The position numbers were made by a program, and so were the translations under genes. Positions 59,452 to 64,000 of a stretch of 64,000 nucleotides of DNA are shown piece after piece. This DNA is from UBA7672 sp040398465. Lineage in GTDB: Bacteria; Pseudomonadota; Alphaproteobacteria; Caulobacterales; Hyphomonadaceae. The notes beneath the pieces were generated by a model. It had not been told where the DNA came from. It saw only the letters and a program-made list of their open reading frames with translations, and searched no databases. The DNA is taken from positions 1 through 64,000 of the forward strand of contig JBBAUA010000005.1 of NCBI GenBank assembly GCA_040398465.1, given 5' to 3'. Position 1 is the first letter of the stretch; every line of letters starts with the position of its first letter.

Positions 59452-60246
59452 ATGCGTCCGGCCCTTCCGATGTCCGGTCGCAGATCGCAGACGACCAAAC
59501 CACGGAGCGCCTTCATTCGTACCGCGTCCGCAACCCTGTTCCGCGCCGCCGCTCTATCGGCAGGCATCGCGCTCGCCGCTCCCCTCGGCCTGACTGCTGT
59601 CGCGCAGACCGCACTGCAGGCCATCGATGAGGTCGACCCCGCCCAGCCGATCGCCGACCAGGTCGTCGATCTGGCCGCCTGGGTCATCGCCGCTGGCGAC
59701 AATCGCGGCCTGCCCTTCGCCGTCGTCGACAAGCGAGCCGCGCAAGTCCTGATCTTCGGCGCCAACGGAAAACTCCGCGGCCTCGCCCCCGCGCTCATCG
59801 GTTCTGCAGTGGGCGACGACAGCGCCCCCGGCGTCGGCGACCGCGAGCTCAAGGACATTCCGATGAAGGACCGCACCACGCCTGCAGGTCGCTTCCTCGC
59901 CGCCTACGGCCCCGCCGCCGGCAAGCAGCGCGTGCTATGGGTCGACTACGAGACCGCCGTCTCGATTCATCCCCTCGCCGACAACAGCACGCCGAAGGAA
60001 AAACGCAAGGAACGCCTCGCCTCGCCCGGCCCCGATGACAACCGCATCACGCACGGCTGCATCAACGTCTCGAAGGATTTCTACGCCAGGGTCGTGAAGC
60101 CCACCTTCGAAAAAGGCGGCGTCTTCTATGTGCTCCCGGATTCGAAGACGATCCAGGCCGCTTTCCCCGGCTACGACCAACGCATCTTCGTCGCTTCGGC
60201 CGCGGAAGCGAACAAGACCACGAACGCGTCGTTCGTCGCCCGCTAG
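59452..60246 (+). CDS. L,D-transpeptidase-like (YkuD) exported protein
   Basis: 264 residues. A signal region (TLFRAAALSAGIALAAPLGLTAVAQ, after a basic N-terminus) precedes a YkuD-type domain: AVSIHP with His173 and RITHGCINVSKDFY with His201 and the nucleophile Cys203. The residue after the Cys-x position is Asn rather than the usual Arg. L,D-transpeptidases crosslink peptidoglycan or attach proteins to it. It follows the alanine-zipper lipoprotein by 53 bases and ends tail-to-tail (4 bases) with the PII gene. Confidence 0.75.
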   Translation: MRPALPMSGRRSQTTKPRSAFIRTASATLFRAAALSAGIALAAPLGLTAVAQTALQAIDEVDPAQPIADQVVDLAAWVIAAGDNRGLPFAVVDKRAAQVLIFGANGKLRGLAPALIGSAVGDDSAPGVGDRELKDIPMKDRTTPAGRFLAAYGPAAGKQRVLWVDYETAVSIHPLADNSTPKEKRKERLASPGPDDNRITHGCINVSKDFYARVVKPTFEKGGVFYVLPDSKTIQAAFPGYDQRIFVASAAEANKTTNASFVAR

Positions 60247-60749
60247 TCCAGCGCCTTCTCGTCCCGCTCACCGGTGCGTATCCGCACCACCTCGGTGAGC
60301 CCAGAGACGAAAATCTTCCCGTCCCCGATCTTGCCCGATCCCGCAGCCTTCTGGATCGCCTCGATCACGGCCTCCGCCATGCCCGACTGCACCGCCACAT
60401 CGATACGGATCTTCGGCACCTCGGCCACCGCATACTCATTGCCGCGATAGAACTCGGTCTGCCCCCGCTGCCGGCCGAAACCCTGCACCTGCGTCGCTGT
60501 CACCCCAGACACGCCAAGCTGCGTCAGCGCCTCGCGCACGGCCTCATAGCGGTGCGGCCGGACGATCGCCGTGATCATGCGCATCGGATGTTCCTGTTCG
60601 TGCTGCAGCCCCAGATAGACCAGCCTGCGGATCGCCTCGGACCGGCTGGGCAGGTCCTGCTGTCCGCGCCGCCAGTCATCGACGTCCCGGCCGAAACTGG
60701 CCGAAGCGACGAGCTGGATGCGCTGGTCGAGCTTTTCCTCGTCACTCAA
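60243..60749 (-). CDS. Ribbon-helix-helix domain fused to a PII (GlnB/GlnK) signalling protein
   Basis: 168 residues from a TTG start with AGGAG 9 bases upstream. Residues 56-168 are a full PII protein: GFGRQRGQTEFYRGNEYAV carries the T-loop with the uridylylation tyrosine (Tyr106, equal to Tyr51), Gln94 (Gln39), Lys113 (Lys58) and GKIGDGKIF...VVRIRTG with the ATP-site arginines. PII senses 2-oxoglutarate and ATP/ADP. Residues 8-50 form a ribbon-helix-helix: RIQLVAS strand, a helix with DDWRRGQ, then LPSRSEAIRRLVYLGLQ. Met56 aligns exactly with PII Met1 and has AGGAA 6 bases upstream, so a shorter PII (60243-60584) may also be made. No amtB follows. Confidence 0.85.
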   Translation of the reverse strand: MSDEEKLDQRIQLVASASFGRDVDDWRRGQQDLPSRSEAIRRLVYLGLQHEQEHPMRMITAIVRPHRYEAVREALTQLGVSGVTATQVQGFGRQRGQTEFYRGNEYAVAEVPKIRIDVAVQSGMAEAVIEAIQKAAGSGKIGDGKIFVSGLTEVVRIRTGERDEKALD

Positions 60750-60947
60750 AACGCCAGACTCCTCAAGGAACAGTCTCCTGTTCGGGAGCCATCCCTAGCA
60801 AGTTACACACCTGAAGCCAACGCCCTCACCTGCAAGCAGTTTTGTCCTGTCGCACCTCTTTCCCAGCCGTTAACCAACCGCCCCGTCAAATCCGCATCGC
60901 CTCAACGGTAAAATTACCTTGTCGGTTTACCTTGGCCGGAACTCAGA

Positions 60948-61880
60948 ATGGGTGGTCACGGCAAGCTGATGTCAGACGAGCGTACGATTTCCCCCGACCT
61001 GCTCAAGCGCATGAAGGTCCTCATCGTGGATCCGAACGCGTTCATGCGCGGCGTCGTCGCCGATAGCCTGCGCCGTCTCACCATCACCAGCATCAACGCC
61101 ACCGCCAACGCCGTCGAGGCGTTCTCGGTCGGCCGCACCTTCAAGCCCGACCTCATCTTCGTGGACTGGGACGCCGGCCGCATGTCCGGTCTCGAATTCA
61201 CCCGTGAGATCCGTCGCAACACGACCGGCATCGCGCGCGAGACGCCGATTATCCTGCTCGCCGGCGTCATCGATCACGACCAGCTGATGTCCGCCCGCCA
61301 GAACGGCATCAACGAATTCCTGCTCAAGCCCGTCAGCGCTCACGGCGTGCTCTCGCGGATCGAAGAGATCGTCCTGCATCCGCGCAAGTTCATCGACAGC
61401 CGCAACTATGTCGGCCCCTGCCGGCGCCGCAAGGAAGATCCCAACTACGCCGGCCCCTGGCGCCGCCTCACCGACGAGCCGCCGCAGAAGGCCAAGTCCG
61501 AGCAGTCGAAGGAAAACGCCTTCAAGCTGCGCGGCATCATCGACAGCCTCACCGAATACGCCAACCGCTCCAACGAGGATCGCGGCGCCGGCATCCGCGG
61601 CATGTACCGCCTGCTCCAGCAGAACGCCGCCGAAGTCAGCCGCCTCGGCGACGACACGGTCGACCGCGTCTGGACGTCCGCCCTGCGCTACATCGAAGGC
61701 GTCGGCATGACGGCCACCTACGATATCGAAGTGGTGAAGTACCACTTCCAGACGATCACCATCATCCTCGACATGCCCGAGGAAGCCTTCATCCACCGCA
61801 TCTCCGTCGCCAACGAACTCGACCGCCTGGTCAGCAAGAAGATCCACTCGGCGCACGAGAAGAAGAGCGACGTGGCGTAG
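60948..61880 (+). CDS. Response regulator receiver-domain protein with helical C-terminus
   Basis: 310 residues. A receiver domain (about 22-140) opens VLIVDPNAFMRGVV; the phospho-acceptor aspartate is in DLIFVDWDAGRMSG, and the conserved lysine in FLLKPVS. The switch Ser/Thr position reads Ala (IILLAG), and the acidic pair is a single D, so phosphorylation may be altered. The C-terminal 165 residues are mostly helical with CRRRKEDPNYAGPWRRLTDE and no DNA-binding motif. An alternative start is 60969. Divergent from the PII fusion, 198 bases apart. Confidence 0.8.
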   Translation: MGGHGKLMSDERTISPDLLKRMKVLIVDPNAFMRGVVADSLRRLTITSINATANAVEAFSVGRTFKPDLIFVDWDAGRMSGLEFTREIRRNTTGIARETPIILLAGVIDHDQLMSARQNGINEFLLKPVSAHGVLSRIEEIVLHPRKFIDSRNYVGPCRRRKEDPNYAGPWRRLTDEPPQKAKSEQSKENAFKLRGIIDSLTEYANRSNEDRGAGIRGMYRLLQQNAAEVSRLGDDTVDRVWTSALRYIEGVGMTATYDIEVVKYHFQTITIILDMPEEAFIHRISVANELDRLVSKKIHSAHEKKSDVA

Positions 61881-61893
61881 CCTCGGCCGCCCG

Positions 61894-62150
61894 TCACTGA
61901 CCATCCATACCGCCAGAGTAGTCCTTATCCTGAGGAGCGCGCGCAGCGTCCGTCTCGAAGGACGAGGACGTGCTTCCCAGTGGCGCTTTCACAAACGTCC
62001 CACGCCGCTTCGCCCGCTCACGCAAGCGATCCCACTCGCGCCGAAAGAAACGCTTCCTTCTTGGCGCGCGACCACCCCTTGAGCTTCCGCTCGAACGCAA
62101 TCGCATCCGTGATCCGCTGAAACCACTCGGCCCAACCGCATCCAGGCTGC
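61894..62150 (-). pseudogene. GIY-YIG nuclease remnant, frameshifted and 5'-truncated
   Basis: On the minus strand, WFQRITDAIAFERKLKGWSRAKKEAF is the C-terminal half of GIY-YIG-family proteins. It breaks at an extra A/T in a short run (plus-strand GAAAGAAA, 62043-62050), after which another frame continues RREWDRLRERAKRRG. The N-terminal GIY-YIG motif is absent upstream. The tail reads through a REP-like element. The extra base could also be a sequencing error, but the missing N-terminal half stands. Confidence 0.6.
61921..61969. repeat. REP-like element in the GIY-YIG remnant tail
   Basis: GTCCTTATCCTGAGGAGC (61921-61938) and CGTCTCGAAGGACGAGGAC (61951-61969) form an imperfect inverted repeat of the CTCAGGATGAGG/CCTCGTCCTTCGAGA type that is dispersed in alphaproteobacterial genomes. 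It lies between the response regulator and the remnant gene. The rest of the 61881-62416 interval shows no other gene I can support. Confidence 0.6.
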
Positions 62151-62416
62151 GATGATGACCATCGCCGCCCACCAGCCCCGCATCGACCCGCGCATTGCGG
62201 GGCGCGAAGCCCGCGAGGCGGAACAGGCGCGTCTCGCCGCACTCGAACGGCAGCGCCAGCGCTCCGACGACTACGATCCAGCCGCCCTCAGGACCCCGGA
62301 TAGCCAGCATTCAGCGGTAACCGCCAAACCCGCAGCCACCTGCGGGATCGCGAAGGCATCCCTGCCGGTTAGCCCGCCCCCCTAGACGCGCCCTTAAATC
62401 TGGACACCATGCCCCG

Positions 62417-63748
62417 ATGAACCGCCGCCATTTCCTCGCCACGTCCGTCGCCACCGCCGCCCTCGCGGCTTGCGCCTCGCCGCCCCAGGCCAACGCCACC
62501 CGCAAACCCAACATCATCCTCATCCTCGCCGACGATCTGGGCTATGGCGATCTCGGCGTCTTCGGCAACGGCGTCATCCGCACACCGAACATCGATCGTA
62601 TGGCTGCAGAGGGCGCGCGCCTCACCACCTTCTACGCCTCCGCCAATGTCTGCACGCCCAGCCGCGCCGGCCTGCTCACCGGCCGCTACCCGATCCGCAC
62701 CGGCCTCGCGCGCGACGTGATCCGCCAGACCGACACGCACGGCCTGCCCCTCGCCGAGATCACCATCGCCGAAGCCCTGAAGCCCGACTACGCCACCGCC
62801 CTCGTCGGCAAATGGCATCTCGGCCACGTCGCGCCGTTCTGGCCGCCGACACGGCACGGCTTCGACCTGTTCTCCGGCCTGCCCTACAGCCACGACATGA
62901 AGCCGATCGCCTACTACTCCACGAGCGCCGGCGTCGAACTCACCGAAGAGCCGATGGCGATGGATCGCCTCACCGAGAAGTTCTTCGCCCGCGGCCTGGA
63001 GTTCGTCGACGCCAACAAGGACAAGCCCTTCTTCCTTCTGCTGACGCTCACCGCCCCCCACATCCCCCTCGATCCGCACCCCGACCATGACGGCAAGAGC
63101 CAAGCTGCCGAATACGGCGACGTGGTCGAGGAGATCGACGCAAACATCGGCCGCCTCATCGCACGCCTGAAGCAGCACGGCATCGACGACGACACGCTGG
63201 TCATCCTCACCTCCGACAACGGCCCCTGGTGGGAAGGCTCCGCCGGCGGCCTGCGCGATCGCAAGGGCGGCGCTGGCTGGGAAGGCGGCTATCGCGTGCC
63301 CTTCATCGCCCGCCAGCCCGGCCGCATTCCGTCGGGCATCGTCAACGACGCAATGGCAATGAACACCGACCTGCTGCCCACGCTCACCGCCTGGTGCGGC
63401 GCGCCTCTCGTCGCCGCCGAACTCGACGGCAAGGACATCGCCGCCCTGCTCACCACGCGCAACGCCGTCTCGCCGCACGACGAGCTGCTGCTCTTCCTCA
63501 ACGAGGACATCGCCGCCATCCGCACCCAGCGCTACAAATACGTCGTCCGCTCGCACTACCGCTCGCTCGACGCCCAGCTCGACCTGGCCGGCCGCACCGA
63601 CTGGCCGGTCCTCGTCGACATCGCGAACGACCCGGCCGAATCCTACGACGTCTCCTCGCGCCACCCGGACGTGCTGGCTGATCTCACGGAGCGGCTGGAG
63701 CGCGCGCGGGCGAAGTTCGATCCGATGCGAACACCGAAGCCCGGCTAA
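62417..63748 (+). CDS. Sulfatase (arylsulfatase-like) lipoprotein
   Basis: 443 residues. N-terminal MNRRHFLATSVATAALAAC has twin arginines and a lipobox. The formylglycine signature is CTPSRAGLLTGRY with Cys79; the metal aspartates are D39-D40 (ILADDLGYGD), and later GKWHLG, PHIPLD and TSDNGPW complete the sulfatase site. It hydrolyses sulfate esters, perhaps from polysaccharides, and needs a formylglycine-generating enzyme (none visible here). Single gene, 48 bases before thrB. Confidence 0.92.
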   Translation: MNRRHFLATSVATAALAACASPPQANATRKPNIILILADDLGYGDLGVFGNGVIRTPNIDRMAAEGARLTTFYASANVCTPSRAGLLTGRYPIRTGLARDVIRQTDTHGLPLAEITIAEALKPDYATALVGKWHLGHVAPFWPPTRHGFDLFSGLPYSHDMKPIAYYSTSAGVELTEEPMAMDRLTEKFFARGLEFVDANKDKPFFLLLTLTAPHIPLDPHPDHDGKSQAAEYGDVVEEIDANIGRLIARLKQHGIDDDTLVILTSDNGPWWEGSAGGLRDRKGGAGWEGGYRVPFIARQPGRIPSGIVNDAMAMNTDLLPTLTAWCGAPLVAAELDGKDIAALLTTRNAVSPHDELLLFLNEDIAAIRTQRYKYVVRSHYRSLDAQLDLAGRTDWPVLVDIANDPAESYDVSSRHPDVLADLTERLERARAKFDPMRTPKPG

Positions 63749-63795
63749 ACGCACACACGCTTGCGCGTTGCGCGCTCCGCCCGTAACCAGCCCCC

Positions 63796-64000
63796 ATGGC
63801 CGTCTACACCGACATCGACGACATCACGCTGTCCGCCCTGCTCGACGAGTACCATCTCGGGCCGCCTCTGGCGTTCAAGGGCATTGCCGAAGGCGTCGAG
63901 AATTCCAACTTCCTGCTTGAGACGCCCAAGGGCCGCTTCATCCTCACCGTGTTCGAGAAGCGCGCGAAGCGGGAGGACCTTCCCTTCTTCATGGGGATGA
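63796..64000 (+). CDS. thrB: Homoserine kinase ThrB, N-terminal part
   Basis: The first 68 residues, cut by the window end. MAVYTDIDDITLSALLDEYHLGPPLAFKGIAEGVENSNFLLETPKGRFILTVFEKR matches the aminoglycoside-phosphotransferase-like ThrB of proteobacteria, with the N-lobe lysine region (GRFILTVFEKR). It phosphorylates homoserine on the threonine pathway. Other frames here are unlikely. Confidence 0.85.
   Translation, partial: MAVYTDIDDITLSALLDEYHLGPPLAFKGIAEGVENSNFLLETPKGRFILTVFEKRAKREDLPFFMGM

Noticed and set aside
62152..62385. 77-codon plus-strand frame (MMTIAAHQPRIDPRIAGREARE...)
   Set aside because: It faces the GIY-YIG remnant, has no family resemblance and no good ribosome site.
1..64000. 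tRNA, rRNA, CRISPR arrays, prophage or insertion sequences
   Set aside because: Looked for conserved tRNA/rRNA stretches, regularly spaced repeats, transposase or phage genes and found none that I could support.

Overview
This is a GC-rich, densely coded chromosomal stretch from an alphaproteobacterium. The gene content and order (hdaA-ppk1-ppx; purM-purN with a divergent DUF2066 gene; the CCA-transferase/DUF6111/Nudix/DUF1285 block opposite a MoxR-DUF58-BatA set; class I lysyl-tRNA synthetase) fit Caulobacterales, probably Hyphomonadaceae. That placement is inferred from gene families and synteny; no rRNA or tRNA gene is present to confirm it. Many neighbours share 4-base ATGA/GTGA/TTGA start-stop overlaps, so most genes sit in translationally coupled operons. 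One 100-N assembly gap lies at 33552-33651.

Layout. 1-10600: end of an RNA 2'-O-methyltransferase, a Pro/Ala-rich membrane protein, an M20 lipoprotein amidohydrolase, the polyphosphate genes with hdaA, a DUF2066 protein, purMN and a PilZ protein. 10800-21300: hemF, the tRNA CCA/Nudix block and the four-gene MoxR/BatA-like operon. 21300-31200: accessory and regulatory genes, including an SDR dehydrogenase, a metallopeptidase + ATP-grasp pair, a CorC-type protein, an S24/LexA-like regulator with an operator-like repeat set, an MmyB-type regulator and a YceI lipoprotein. 31200-36300: class I LysRS, and two members of the ligase-associated DNA repair set (PdeM nuclease and Lhr-like helicase) around the gap. 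36300-37200: an alpha-carbonic anhydrase. 37170-47020: an eight-gene minus-strand operon. 47200-54240: lipocalin, the other two repair-set members (MBL exonuclease and ATP-dependent DNA ligase), YdeI-like, thioesterase and carboxylesterase genes. 54234-64000: an acyltransferase, an MscS channel, a LuxR-type regulator, an alanine-zipper lipoprotein next to a YkuD protein, an RHH-PII fusion, a response regulator, a GIY-YIG pseudogene, a sulfatase and the start of thrB.

The most interesting system is the operon at 47020-37170: a class I-like HMG-CoA reductase, a UbiA prenyltransferase, a dikinase with rifampin-phosphotransferase-like layout, a BtaA-like DUF3419 protein, a polyprenol/phytol-kinase-like membrane protein, a GNAT protein, an AMP-forming ligase and a small membrane protein. 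It reads as an uncharacterised isoprenoid-linked lipid or metabolite pathway. The second is a PII signalling protein carrying an in-frame 55-residue ribbon-helix-helix domain at its N-terminus (60243-60749), which would join a nitrogen/energy sensor to a DNA-binding domain.
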